From: Camellia lanceoleosa
Taxonomy: Eukaryota > Streptophyta > Magnoliopsida > Ericales > Theaceae
Assembly: GCA_025200525.1 (NCBI GenBank)
Contig: CM045762.1
Coordinates: forward strand, 29,795,600 to 29,859,599
DNA length: 64,000 nucleotides
Direction: 5' to 3'
The translations under genes were made by a program, and so were the position numbers. Within the stretch, counting starts at the first letter, position 1. Each line of letters opens with the position of its first letter. The notes under the pieces are model-generated. The model was not told the DNA's origin. It did no database searches and was given only the letters and a program-made list of their open reading frames with translations. Below, in pieces: positions 11,908-23,759 of the stretch.

Positions 11908-12456
11908 TGTGGGGACATATTTTGTGAATGACAATACGTGGCTAAGGTGACATCGAAGTGTCAGCCGAAGTGGCACATGTCTTGGTCATGACGACGAGGT
12001 GATCTCGGCTAGACCGAGGTTATCTGTGAAGATACCGGAATCCGAGATGAATGGATAAGGGACGAGAGTCCTAGAATGGAGAAGGACCTCAGTCTATATA
12101 AAAATAAAGCTCTTAGGGAGTTTATCTCTATCTGGCTGGGAGTCCTAGATAAGCATTGAGCCAGAGTCCATTGAAGCTAGGCTTCTACAGAGATCAGGTT
12201 AGTGCTGGCTATAAAAGTAAGGCACCCTCATGAGTCTAAGGTACGTTTTTTGTATTCTGGCTTGTGAGCTAAGCACTATTTTCTATCTTTGAGAGATAAA
12301 CTGAGTACTGACTTGATCATCGGAGTGCCCCTGGGTAGACGAACCACCGCCGGAGTCTTATCTTTCTGTGATAGGTTGTTCGGGTGTAATTTATTCTGCC
12401 TATGTTCTCCAACTGAGTTATCTATTTGGCAGTGTGGTCGAAAATCAACACTCACA
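11908..12456 (+). repeat. 3' LTR of the Gypsy element
   Basis: 549 bp, TGTGGGGACA start and ACTCACA end, collinear with the 5' LTR and diverged at scattered positions. It is followed by the target-site copy CATAC. Confidence 0.9.
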
Positions 12457-12461
12457 CATAC

Positions 12462-13876
12462 AATTTTTACTTTTGCTTACCAGAGAGGAAAGAATCTAAT
12501 CACTTTTTGACAAATCATAGTTATCATTATTACAAAAATTTACAAACTCAAAATTTTATCCAGAATTTGTCCAGAAAATATATGTGCGGTGAAGAATTAT
12601 TTTAGATGTAAGATTCACCATTCAAGAATTGAATTTGGATCACTCATGAAGTTTCTCAATGAATTATGAGTTTAACCTTCTTCTTTTTTTTTGCGACTTT
12701 CGCTTTGATATTCATCAACCAAATCACATTTGTGTATCACCAGTTTACTTTATATTAGTGGGTCTATGACCTTCTAATACCGAACCTCTTGCTCTCACTT
12801 TTCTCACACTACAAAATATTATTTTTTGTTGTATATTGGTTATTTTTACTTAATTTGGAAACAATTAAGAGTAGTTTTGTATCAACTTTTGTGAATGCAT
12901 AATTGTTGAAAAGCGACTGTTAATTTTATATATAAGACATTATAACTTATTACACCAGATCTCGTAAAGGGGCAAAAATTCACACTTAAAACCGTGATTG
13001 TATGCCTCTATCAATAAGTAAATCTTTCTTTATTTAACTTATTGTTTTGCAATATTTTTATTTGTGTTTAATATTATATTATTTATAGTAGTGTTACATA
13101 TAATTTACAACAATGTATTATCTCACTTTCATTCTACTTAATTCTATTTACTTACATAGTATGATATTATGCATCAAAATTTAACAGACTATTTTAGTAA
13201 CTTTTTTATTTTTTATGAAAAGATGTGCAGAAAAATAGAGAAAGTGATGTGACAATTTATAGTGGCTTTTTGAACCATTCTTGAATTTAAAAAAATGAAA
13301 GTTAAATAAAAAGGGACAAAACTCTTTGGGTATGTTTATGAAGTTTTCTAATTTAAAAAATATACAATAGATGAAATACCACATGTAACGCACGTGTACA
13401 CCACCACCTCCAACTATTATCTTTGGCAATCGACACTACATCTGGCCACCATAACAATCACCAACCACCTCCAACAACTATTTGCACTGGTCAATCACAG
13501 TTGGCCACGATCTCTTATGGTCGAAAACTATCTCTTCAGCAAGCATCTTTGATCACCATCTCCAGCAGTCGACAACCACTTTCAGCCATTACCTCTCGCG
13601 AAAAAATATCTCCACCAACTATCTCTAATAATTGACCACCACCTTTGACAATTCGCTACCTCCTCTCATAAATTTTTAGAACATGTATGTACTAAGCATT
13701 TTTTTTTTTAATTTAAAAACACATGTGAATAAATTTTAAATATTACCCTCCAATTTTTCTTTAAAGATAAAATGAATTAGAAAAACTAGCATATATATAT
13801 ATATATATATATATATCCTCACTGAATGCATTATATTGTTGCATCACTTTTTCATTGTACAGTCTCTTTTATTTCA
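12462..13876. other. Non-genic DNA with a MITE fragment, CAC-rich stretch and AT microsatellite
   Basis: No gene is supported. 13190-13400 holds a diverged copy of the MITE family also seen at 19.9 and 62.7 kb (AAAAGATGTGCA core near 13219). 13400-13660 is CAC/ACC-rich and reads as low-complexity Thr/Ser/Gln frames. 13791-13816 is a pure (AT)n microsatellite. A CACTACAAAA word at 12806 has no partner end. Confidence 0.55.
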
Positions 13877-14352
13877 GGCCACGTTTGTTTGGCGGATTAG
13901 GTTGGATGGGATTGTTAGTGAAAGGATTGTTAGTGAAGGGATTGTTAATGTGGGGATTGATAGTGAGGGGATTAAGTAAAAGTATATTTGTTTTGATGAT
14001 AGTGTCGGAGATAATTAGTGATGGGATTGTTAAATTATTTTTGTATAAAATAAATAAATAAATTATTTCTATATTAAAAAAAATTAAAACAAATATTAAA
14101 GTAAACAAGTGCACTTGGTAAAAAAAAATGAAATTAAAAAAATAATTTTTTTATATAAAATAGACTCAATCCCCTCACTATTTTTCTAATCCCACCCAAA
14201 ATCTACCCAAACTAATCCCCGTATGTGAGGGTATTCATAGTCCCATGGGACTACTAGTCCTCTCCTATTTTTTCCAAGCAAACATGGGCTATGTAGGGCC
14301 CACGGGATTGGTAGTCCAATCCCCTTACCTATGGAGCCAAACAAACATGGCC
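13877..14352. mobile_element. Harbinger/PIF-like MITE
   Basis: 476 bp with 17-bp inverted ends: GGCCACGTTTGTTTGGC on the left, GCCAAACAAACATGGCC on the right, one mismatch. It is flanked by TCA on both sides (13874-13876 and 14353-14355), a 3-bp duplication as in PIF/Harbinger elements. The left interior contains four GGATTGTTAGTG-like repeats. The open frames inside are shadows of this repeat. Confidence 0.78.
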
Positions 14353-14355
14353 TCA

Positions 14356-15149
14356 GTGTATTATTGATTACATGTAATGATTCAAAACAGTCAATTGCTT
14401 ACATGTTATGATTTATCTTTTAAATAACAAATTGAGTTTTAACATTCATTAAAAAAAAATGCAATGATGCAAAACAATTAATTGATTACATGTGATGATG
14501 CAAAAGAGGTGAATGTTATAATTGGAGATTGCAACATAAACGTGTAACAACTCTATTAGTAGTTTGAGCTTCACAAGAGCCCAACCAAATGAACCTTTAA
14601 AACTATTTCACATCTCAAATTATAATAAGAAAAATTACTATTTAGTGGTTATTTCAAAAATTATGATAGATTCATAGATAAATAAAAATGTAATTACAAT
14701 TATTAATATTTATAAAATTTATTATTTATTTATAAAAAATTTAAAATTTACATTATATTGAAAATTTTCCATTATAATATTATAAAATTTTATGTCAAAT
14801 GTTAAAATTTGACGATTTAACATTTTTAATGTCAAATCGTAACAATCTACATTATTAAGGATAAAATTTAAAAAGGGTAAGCATTTTCCATTATTGTGAG
14901 AGGTTTGAATAATTCTAATCATTGCATTTGAATTTGAGAAGATTTGAAAGACCCATAAAACTCACCACTGGCTTTGTTTTAATGATCTAAACTATTTATT
15001 TTGTAAGATAATAGTTTATTTTTGAAAAATACTTATAACTTATTTATTTAGATACAAATACAATAAAATAAAATTATTATAATTAGTTGATCAATTTTAT
15101 TTCTTATTATAAATAATTTATACGCAAAATCTTATAAAATAATGGGGAG
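14356..15149. other. AT-rich non-genic DNA
   Basis: A repeated ATTACATGTRATGAT word near 14368, 14398 and 14486 is the only structure I see. No gene is supported. Confidence 0.45.
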
Positions 15150-15530
15150 GCTTCTTTTCAATTCAAATCGAATTGGAGTGTTGTTGGGTATTTGTGGACT
15201 CATCAGGGAACCTGCATCAATAATCCAAACCGTTCAATGTGTACAATTAGTCGATTATTTCATCCTTGCAAAAAAAAATTACGTTAATTGGATATCGGTA
15301 GTCACTTGATCAAATTACATTTGTGTCAACAGTAAATATAATTTTTAAAATAAATTATTAATACAAATGTGATTTGATTAAGTAATTATTGATATCCGAT
15401 CAAAGTGATTTTTTACAGAAATGAAATACTCGACGAGCTCTACACATTATCGATTTGGATTATTGATGTGGATTCCATTGTGGATTCCATTGTGAATTCA
15501 CAAAGGCCCAACAATACCTTCTTTTAACTG
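15150..15530. mobile_element. Foldback element with long inverted arms
   Basis: The left arm from about 15175 (GTTGTTGGGTATTTGTG, then CATCAATAATCCAAA, then GGATATCGGTA) is repeated in inverted order on the right: TGATATCCGAT near 15390, TTTGGATTATTGATG near 15452 and CACAAAGGCCCAACAATA near 15499. Arms of roughly 150 bp meet near 15340, so single strands could form a long hairpin. There is no coding capacity. Exact ends and target duplication are not resolved. Confidence 0.7.
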
Positions 15531-17454
15531 AAAAAAAAAACAATATCTTAAAATAAACCATTCAAATAATCAAAACAAGAAAAGCCTCAACCCCAATCAG
15601 AAAGCATAACTCTCACCAATACACATCTCTACACCCCCATTCACTAGACAATTGCCACTCCAATCGATGCCCACTCACATCAGAAATTAATATAAGAACC
15701 CTCAAAAAAATTCCATAGATTTTCTTGCACATTGTTATTTTTAAAAACAAATCCCATGAATCAATCATGGTTTCTAGGTTTGGAGAGGGTATAGGGACAC
15801 TACAAAAGGTACATTTGCTGTTTGAGGAATGGTGGACAGAGAAGGAGCAAGTTTGTTACCACTTTTATTTAGATCAATGCACCTGTGAAGGGGGAGAGAG
15901 GGAGAGAGGGAGAGAGAGAGGCTATGACACATTGGCGATTTTGAGCCCACCAAAAAGCTTTACACTTCTCTAAGTCCCTATGCTTTCTTATTATAGAAAA
16001 ATATTAGTTAAAAAAAAGTAAATTATAAATGCATTTCTTAAATTTTTTTAAAATACAAGTCGTCTCATATAATTCTATAATTATAAATATTTTGTTATTA
16101 GAATTTTTTATTTAATAGAATTAACAAAAAAAATTATAAACTACTCTCCTACATATTAATAAAGTTATTTGAATTATTAATTAAAATATATTTATGATAT
16201 TATTAAAAATTATTAATTTACTTGATTATTTATTAATAAAAGAGATTATTTTTTATATAAACTGAAACTTGAAGGAATATAATGCAATTTATAAAATCAC
16301 ATGGATAATCCGTATTTTAAATGAATTTTAATAGATGTGTTTATAATTTATCCAAAAAAAATTATCGAAAGGATATGGTGGGTGATATTTTTTAAAATAA
16401 AAAGCATCTTAATAGGTTTTTGGTTTTAAATAAATGCATACCACATATTTTTGTTACATATTTTTCGAATAAATGATATGAAATCTTTTGATAGAGTTAG
16501 ACATAGTGTGATTTCTGAAGTGAAAATATTGTATATTACAATAATTTCTCATACAATTATGTATTTCGTAGAGTTACCAAAAATGTTATTAGAAAAATAC
16601 TTAACAAGGTATATACGTACCTCTAACGGGTTGCATATTATCATATAATATTTTCTTTTTTAATATTAAACGTACAACTCAGTATATTATTTTGTATATA
16701 ATTTTTGTATTTATTTATGTACTAGTCATAAGCTCACTTTGGTGTCTTAAACAAGCAATTTGGAAGTCAATTTTCAGCCCTCGTGTGATGATCTCTCTTC
16801 CCAACTTTTGTTTGGGAGAAGTGAAAGAATCAAATCTCCATAGGAAAAAAAACTGGCTAGGATTGCTCCTAATTGTGTAGCACAAAGCTATGCCCACGAA
16901 ATATTTGCTAAAAATAAGGATACATTTTTATGCATCCTATGGCATGAGATTCTCTTGCCTCTTGTCCCAAAATATCTACAATTATTAAATTACATTTTGT
17001 AATTTTTTTATCTTAAAATTTTTATATGATTCAACAATTCTGAATGTTTTGGTAAAAGAAGTCATGAATTAAAAAATAATAATAAATAAATAAATAAATA
17101 AATAAAAAGATATGTTAACTTTATGGAGAATGTAGATTAACGAAAAATAAAATTTTAATTGCAAATTAATAGAAACTTTACGATTAGTTGCATCATAAAT
17201 CAATTCTCCCCTTTACGGAAACACAATTCTTATTTACAAATCAGCAAAAACTTTACAATTGTTTTAGTTTTGTTTTTTTATTTATATGATGTTCTTCATT
17301 AAGGGTCTAAATTTTTATTTTTTTTTTGAGGATCGAATCATTTTCTAAACATCATTTTCATTGATAATAATGTGCATTTTCATTTGTCTATTTTAAGCAT
17401 GGACTAAGTGAAAAAAAAAAAATACACACACACACACAGAGTTTGATTCACCCA
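15531..17454. other. AT-rich non-genic DNA with short microsatellites
   Basis: It contains a GA-rich run at 15891-15920, a (TAAA)n run at 17082-17106 and a (CA)n run near 17425-17440. No gene is supported; open frames at 15725, 16451 and 16692 lack motifs. Confidence 0.5.
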
Positions 17455-18382
17455 TATTTGCTTTATGAATTAGGTGATGTTTGATAAAATTGAAAATTAA
17501 AAATTAAAAATTAAGTATTGAAAATTGAATGTTGAATTTTTTAAGCTGAAAAGTTGTTTGATAAAAAATTTAAGTATTAAGCTAAAAATAATTCGTTTGA
17601 TATGTATAAGACTAAATTTAAATTTTTTTATTATAATGGTGGTAGTGGTGGTAACATAGATGGTGGCGGTGACATAGTAGTGGTGGTAGCGATGATAGTG
17701 GTAGTAAAATGATGATGGTGTTTATGGTAACAATGACAATGGTAATGAAAGTGATGGTAGTAGTGGCGGTGCCGGTGCCAGTGCCGGTGCCGGTGCCAGT
17801 GGCAGTGGCATGGCAGTGGTGGTCGTAGTGGTAGTGGTGGTGACAGTAGTGGTAACAGTAACAATGATGGTGATGGTAGTGGTAGTGGTACTGGTAGTGG
17901 TAATGGTAATGGTAATGGTAGCGGTGACATGATAGTAGTAGAGGTGGTGGTGGTGGTGGTGGTAGCAGTGGCAGTGACAGTGGCAGTGACAGTGACAGTG
18001 GTAATAAAATGATAATGGTGCTTATGACAACAATAATAATGTTGATAAAAATGATAGTAGTGGTGCTGGTGCTGGTGGCATGACAGTGGTGGTCGTTGTG
18101 GTGGCAATGACATGATAGTGGCAGTGGTTGTGATAATGATAGCAATGGTGGTAGTGGTAATGAGTTTATAATATTGTATATCGATACTTATATTTAGTAT
18201 TTATAAATTCCGTCAGATTTTAGTAAGTTTCATATGACTTCAAATTTTCATAAGTTTTAATCTATATTTTAAGAGGCACTTAAATTTTTAAGTAAAATCA
18301 ATTATCGTTATCAAACGGACTTAATTGATTGTCACTTAATGCATTTAATTTTTAGTTTTGAATCATGTTATCAAATCAGATT
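17455..18382. mobile_element. MITE-like element carrying an internal GGT-rich minisatellite
   Basis: The left flank (TGATGTTTGATAAAATTGAAAATTAAAAATTAA, with GTTTGATA repeated near 17555 and 17595) is mirrored on the right by TTAATTTTTAGTTTTGAA near 18344 and TTATCAAATCA ending about 18381. This gives AT-rich inverted flanks of 100-200 bp around a GC-richer array. An hAT-like origin is an inference; I could not fix a target duplication. Confidence 0.5.
17630..18165. repeat. GGT/GGC/GAT triplet minisatellite
   Basis: About 530 bp built from GTGGTA, GCAGTG, GATGGT and GGTGCC words in register of three. There is a longer-range repeat: a block with GTAAAATGATGATGGTGTTTATG (17703) recurs as ATAAAATGATAATGGTGCTTATG (18004), about 300 bp apart. 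The His/Tyr- and Ser/Pro/Leu-rich minus-strand frames of 160-175 codons are read-throughs of the triplet repeat, not genes. Confidence 0.85.
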
Positions 18383-18760
18383 TTGGGTGGCTGTTGTGTT
18401 GGAGGCACAACAACCACTGTTGTGTAGTCAAATGGATTCATTTTGGAACTTATTTTGATAATCTGAACCGTTTATATTTTAGAGTATATTAAGCAGAATA
18501 TACTTGCAAAAAATCAAGTTAATCGGATATCGTTAACCCTTTCATCCACTCACATTTATGTCTACAAAAATTAATGATAATTGTGATTTAAATTATTAAA
18601 ATGAATACAAATGTGAGTAAATGAAAAGATTAACAATATTTGATTAACTTAATTTTTATAAATATATTATACTCGATATACTTTAAAACATAAACAATTT
18701 AAATTATCAAAATAAATTCCAAAATAAGTATATTTGACATATTTCAGCCCACCCCAAATC
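18381..18760. mobile_element. Foldback element, second member of the 15.2-kb family
   Basis: Inverted ends are TTTGGGTGGCTG near 18381 and CAGCCCACCCCAAA near 18745. Inner arms pair TTGATAATCTGAACCGTTTA with its inverted counterpart near 18685, and AATCGGATATCGTTAA with TTAACAATATTTGATTAA near 18625. The layout matches 15150-15530, including the GGATATCG core. It abuts the minisatellite MITE directly. Confidence 0.65.
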
Positions 18761-19600
18761 CTGTCAAACCCACCTAGACTTAGAAATGGAACAAAATTCC
18801 ACATCAGACTCTTCAGCTACTTAAATATGATTTGGACAAAAACGACATTTTTAGATATATAAAGGAAAGGGATAATTACAAAATAAATTCTGAATTTTAA
18901 ATTTTATTAATTTAAAGCTTATTTTTTTTTATTTATTCTCAATTTAAATCACAAGTCTATTTATGTTAAATAAAATTAACGAAAAAATGATATATTAGTC
19001 ATTAAACTTAATATAAACATAAAATGTCTAAAATATCATTTTTATTAAATTTAATGACTAAAATATTTTTTTCCTCACGATTTTACTTAACAAAAATAAT
19101 CAAATAGTTTAGATTGAAAATAATCAAAAGTATAAAGATTAAATTGACAATTTAAAACTCAAGGTTTATTTTATTATAAGGGTCAAATCCTTAAATATGT
19201 TATTTATTTATAATTATCCCTAAATGAAAAAACCAAAGGCTGTTCATAAAAGTAAGAAAAATAAATAAAATAACATTAGAAAGCAAAAATTAATTAGATT
19301 TAGTTGGTAACGTTTATATTTATAATTTTTTTAGTTATATTTTTTTTAAAAATAAAACTGTAAATAAAAGCTTATTTGTTGTCTATTTTTGTTTAAAAAA
19401 TTCATTAAAATTTTGTAATGAAAAAAATTTGTTTAATTTGTTTGACAAATTTTCATTCTTCTTCTTTTCTGTCTCACCTCCCAACCACCACCCACCATCA
19501 TCCGCTGTCTCCTTCGACCACTGTCTTTGACAACCAACAATCACCTTTGGCAACTAAACATCACAAGTGACTTTTTCTTTTTCTTTTTTTTCACATTTAA
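18761..19600. other. AT-rich non-genic DNA
   Basis: No gene is supported. A weak inverted arrangement of CATTAAACTTAATATAAAC / TTAAATTTAATGACTAAA near 19000-19065 suggests another decayed MITE. 19480-19570 is CCACC-rich. Confidence 0.45.
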
Positions 19601-20200
19601 ATTATAATTATTTTATTTTTTTTCTTACAAAAATTAAAAAATCTAAAAAGACAATTCCAAACGAGACTTTTTAACTCAAGTTAAAATAACATAAAAGTCA
19701 AAAAAATCAAAAAACTAACCCATATTCTAAACGAAGGCATATAATCTCATAATGTAGCTAGCTTTCGTTTGAGATGCGAGTTGATTTTTTAGTTTTTTTA
19801 TTAAAATAAGCTTTTTTTAAGTAATTTTTTGACTTTTTGACTAAAATATGATGTAAAAAAAATTAATATGTTTGGGATGACTTTTTAATTTTTCATAAAA
19901 AGATGTGCAAAAAGTAGAGAACAAAATGAATCTTTGACTTTTTTATATAGGTTGTTGGCTCTTTATTTTTTTGTAACTTTTTGAATTTTAGACTAAAAAG
20001 TGATGTTATCAAACGAGGCTTGCCTAAGGCTAAAAAGTCTCATTTGAGATAAAATTTTTGACTTTTTTAACTTTTGTGAGAAAAAAATAAAATAATTATG
20101 ATTTAAATTTGACATTTTATTTTATTAATTTTTTAATCTATATTTTTTTTTTATGACTAAAATAACTAAAAAAATTGATACCAAACATACCCTTCCTAAT
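19601..20200. repeat. Cluster of MITE-like repeats (AAAAGATGTGCA family)
   Basis: Ends reading TTCCAAACGAGACTTTTT, TTTCGTTTGAGATG and CAAACGAGGCTTG alternate in orientation, with a core TCATAAAAAGATGTGCAAAAAG at 19896. The same core occurs at 13219 and, inverted, near 62770. There is no coding capacity. Confidence 0.5.
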
Positions 20201-21384
20201 GTCTAATCAAGACAATCTTTTACAATATAATATACTCAGTAAGTCATATAAATGAATGGTTGGAATATCAAGATAGCCCACTAATCCTAGCAAAAACTCT
20301 CCAGTTGGATGCCAAGATAAAAAAATAAAAAAACATTTCCTTACAAATATAGTTATAATACAACATATGAAAAATGAACATATTTACAATAGTAATGGAT
20401 TTAATTTTAAAAAAGATAAATTATACTAATCTCCCTAAAATTTGAAAAAAATACAAGTTTCATAATTTTGGCATAAAGATGATAACAATATTTATTTTAT
20501 TCATATAACTAGCTATTTCTTGATGAATATAGGACTTAGAGTTGTGGGAATTAAAATTCTAAAGAAATCCAATATAACAAAATCTCTGCCACAGATATGG
20601 AGAAAATTTAACAAAGCTCACTATTAGGTTGCCATCACATTTAATCCCATAAAAAATAATTCGACAATCAAACATCAATTCACATAATATTTATTCATTT
20701 TTCATCAGTTATTCATACGGATAAAAAAAGTTATTGTCATACTTTTTTATTGAAATATATATTCTATTTTGTTTATTCACATGTCTATATATACTATCAG
20801 TATTAGTTTTAATCATTTTAGCATTACTAAAAGAAAATCGGTATAATTATACCAAATTCATAAGGTTGTTTTTCTTTTAAAAACTCGATTTATATAGAAA
20901 ATTCATACTAAAAATAGCACATAAGCAATGTGGTAATGCTATTTTTATAAATAAAACTCATATTTATGAATGTTTTGTTTTAAAATAAAAAATTCATATT
21001 GAATCATATCATTCGATGTAATTTTTTTGTATATATCATTACTCGTGTTTTTTTTTGAGGGGCAAATTTCACTTTACTCTCCTATGGTGTGGGTCATATG
21101 CAGTTCACCTCCTAACGTTTAGAAATGATCATATAACCCCCACGTGATTTGTGGACTGAAATGTACAATTACAATTTCTGTCAAAATAACCAAAAATGTA
21201 ATTCACGCGCATTTGTTGAGAGCTAGTATGAATTTGAGATTTTTTCCAGATCAAAACACCCTAATAAGTCTCTAAAATTACAAACCTACCATTCTTCTTC
21301 CTCTTATCTTAACCACTGTCACCAGCCTTTCTCGTCTCTTCTTCACTCAATCATTGTCGCCATGATCCCAGAAATTCATGAACT
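20201..21384. other. Non-genic DNA left of the viral copy
   Basis: AT-rich. 21057-21240 resembles a common plant interspersed repeat (CACTTTACTCTCCTATGG, then ATATAACCCCCACGTGATT). No gene is supported. Confidence 0.45.
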
Positions 21385-21560
21385 AGATGATTTGGTGATG
21401 TTTAATGAATCAGAAATTCAAAATCATGTTCTTTGATTCCAATTTCTTCACTATACATCTATATATGTGTGTGTGTGTAAAATATAATTTTGGGGTTGAT
21501 GAACTAGATGATTTGGTAATGTTTGATGAATCAAAAATTCAAAATTGTGATCTTTGATTC
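21385..21560. repeat. Left flank repeat of the viral insertion, with (TG)n
   Basis: Two imperfect copies of a GATGTTTRATGAATCARAAATTCAAAAT unit lie at 21397 and 21527, separated by (TG)n at 21466-21478 and TAAAATATAATTTTGG. The same arrangement occurs right of the viral copy at 43280-43440. Confidence 0.7.
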
Positions 21561-21896
21561 ATTATGCACACAAACATTTAATAGGATATTATATGTGCTG
21601 ATAAACAGTTATGGTACAATATCCAAGTTCATTATTGTTATTTCTGATTCAGTCGCCTCTAATGTATCTTTGTAATTGATTCCAGTCATCTTTATTCTGT
21701 TTAACCTTATCATCTCTTTTCTACTATGTCAGTAGCCAACCACCTTTCGTCCCGCATCCTGTGTAAGTCCTTAGGTTTAGACAGTTAACGGAAATAGGGG
21801 TTCTCAGGAAAGGTATGAGTGAACACATTGTATGTGAAAATATGATAAGTTAACTCAGAATTTAGATTTCTGACAATCTTTTATAAATATAGAAAT
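21561..21896 (+). other. Leader before the viral polyprotein
   Basis: Non-coding. I looked for the tRNA-Met type primer site usual in caulimovirids; only a weak AGGTATGAGTGAACAC at 21812 resembles it. The host/virus junction lies somewhere in this interval or just left of it. Confidence 0.35.
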
Positions 21897-22730
21897 ATGA
21901 GTCAATTATTCAGAAGCAACTCTTCAGTTAGCTCTAGATCTACAACATTAGCTCCTATACCTGATAAAGATTTACTTATTAACGAAGAAGAACATGAATT
22001 TCAAGATGTTAAACTTGATTTAAGTTGGAATATCCCTAAAGTGAGGATTAAAGAAATCTACAAAACCAATTTTTTACAATCAACCTTTAATGTAGGTTTA
22101 CAGGTCAAAACTGTTGAACAAGTTCATGCTTTAACTAAAATTAGAGAAACTTGCCAGTTATTATCCAAAGGGTCAATTAGAAAACATATCAAAGATGGTC
22201 ATAACTTTATTCATCTAGGATTAATTCAAGTTGGAATCAAACCATTAACTCAACAAGGTAAAAATACTTCTATTCTTTTATGCTTAAGAGATACACGATT
22301 TATTAATTATCATGATAGCCTAATGGGTATGATGGAATCAGCCATTTATAAAGGACCTGTTCACTTTAATTGTTTTCCCGATTTTACTTTAAGTCCTAGA
22401 GCTCCTCATATATTAAAAGCATCAGCATTAAATATTTAATTGTCTGGCGCATTCACTAATATGTTAGCTAATGTTCATAATATTGCTTTGATTTATCGCA
22501 TTTATTATATAAATGTATTAAAACTAATCTCAAATGTTCAAGCTTTAAATAAAAGTCCAAAAGATAAAACATTACTTATTCAAGGTAGTACACATGAAAC
22601 TAATATTTCAATCCCCAAAATGATTTGTTGGAACTATATTACTCTTCCTGAATACTGGGTTATAGTTAATGAAAATTATTCCCAAAGTCAACAATCTTCT
22701 ACTAGTCAAGATATTCAAACTATTCAATAA
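21897..22730 (+). pseudogene. Viral movement protein region, one in-frame stop
   Basis: The frame runs from ATG 21897 through a TAA at 22437-22439 and continues in frame to about 22730. The N-terminal 180 residues contain LDLSWNIPKVRIKEIYKT near residue 43 and a Gly/His block GHNFIHLGLIQVGIKPLTQQG near residue 100, in line with the 30K-type movement protein of caulimovirids, which opens plasmodesmata for the virus. The 96 residues after the stop include GSTHETNISIPKMICW. It stands at the head of the polyprotein as in florendoviruses. With the stop it cannot give a whole protein. Confidence 0.7.
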
Positions 22731-23759
22731 TTTAATGATGGTTCAGTTCATATACGCTTTAATCGCTTTCCTAGTCATACATCCCGTCATAGTACTTCTA
22801 GTATCCCCACCGACTTAGAAGATGATGAAATATTTAATACACCTCTATTTACTCGCAAAGATAGGAAACTTCATCATTGTGAACATTCAGATAGTAAATT
22901 AAAGGGAATAGATAATTCTTCTACTTCCCAAATTAGTAAACCAATTTATTCAACTCACACATCTCCATGAAGATGAAACCACATCTCAGGATTCACCTAC
23001 TCAGACTGATTTTGAAGTCATTCCTCCTGTTAACCCACAATTATTAACTCTTAGTAAACCTTTTACTCCAGATCGTAATAAACTCCGCGCTAAATTTAAA
23101 TCTGAAACAAATAAGTTTAAATGACAAACCTATAGAAGTAATTATAATGAACACCAACAATCCAAGATTACCAAAAAATGGTATAAATTTATTAATGAAG
23201 TAACTACTGAAATTCACTTCTTTGATTATCTTGAAAATTATTATCAAAAGATAAATACTATTACAAAAACAAAATGGAAAACTTCTCCTAATACTTTTGT
23301 TTCTTTCAGTCATCCCTCTCTAGAAACTATTCTCATTGAACATAAAGGTGCTATTTTACATGCTTCTCCCTTTAAACTTCATGGTGATGAATCTGAAATC
23401 AAAAAAGTAATTGAACAAAATAATTATACCAATCAATATTTAAAAACCATTGGCAAACAATTAGATAAAATAAAAACTTCTTTTGAGGATTACTCCACTA
23501 ATCATACATCCACTAGTAAACCTTTAGACAAACCTCTTATAAATCTTCCTAGCACTAGAAAATGGTTATGCTTAGTTACCCAAGACACTAATACTATTGA
23601 AGCCATTGAACAATTACTTACTAAGATATCTACTACATCTAATGAAAAAAGAATTACTGTCCTAACACAACAACCACCTGATGAATTAGTAGTGACTCCG
23701 ACATATCCACAAATGAAATTGGTCAATTAACCCAACAATTCCAAACTACTAATGTTAAC
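22731..23759 (+). pseudogene. Viral linker between movement and coat protein domains, frameshifted
   Basis: Frames shift several times: an Arg/His/Ser-rich part to about 22970, a segment at about 22975-23120 ending in TGA, then a continuous stretch with KKWYKFINEVT near 23175 and STRKWLCLVTQD near 23550. No catalytic motif is visible. The position and composition fit the poorly conserved spacer of florendovirus ORF1. Confidence 0.55.

Larger units (their letters stand above)
3240..12456 (+). mobile_element. Ty3/Gypsy LTR retrotransposon, Tat-type, degenerate and internally deleted
   Basis: The element is about 9.2 kb. Direct LTRs at 3240-3787 and 11908-12456 both start TGTGGGGACA and end ACA. 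The flanking 5 bp are CATAT on the left and CATAC on the right, a target duplication with one difference. A TGGCGCCGTCTGTGGGAA motif three bases inside the 5' LTR is a Tat-like primer site. Only a late RT/RNase H segment and integrase remain on the plus strand. Gag, protease and the RT fingers and palm are missing, because RNase H-type sequence begins within about 70 bp of the primer site. The long 3' half carries an antisense extra gene and a later hAT insertion. Many stops and frameshifts make it non-autonomous. The Tat assignment rests on the extra RNase H type and the antisense ORF. Confidence 0.88.

Noticed and set aside
12806..12860. CACTACAAAATATT word as a possible CACTA end
   Set aside because: No subterminal repeats and no inverted partner within the window.
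17618..18145. Long minus-strand open frames (160 and 175 codons) rich in His/Tyr/Ser/Pro
   Set aside because: They are read-throughs of the GGT/GAT triplet minisatellite; overlapping frames are equally open and no domain is present.
21812..21830. AGGTATGAGTGAACAC as the viral tRNA-Met primer site
   Set aside because: Too few matches to the usual TGGTATCAGAGC to be called; kept only as a remark.
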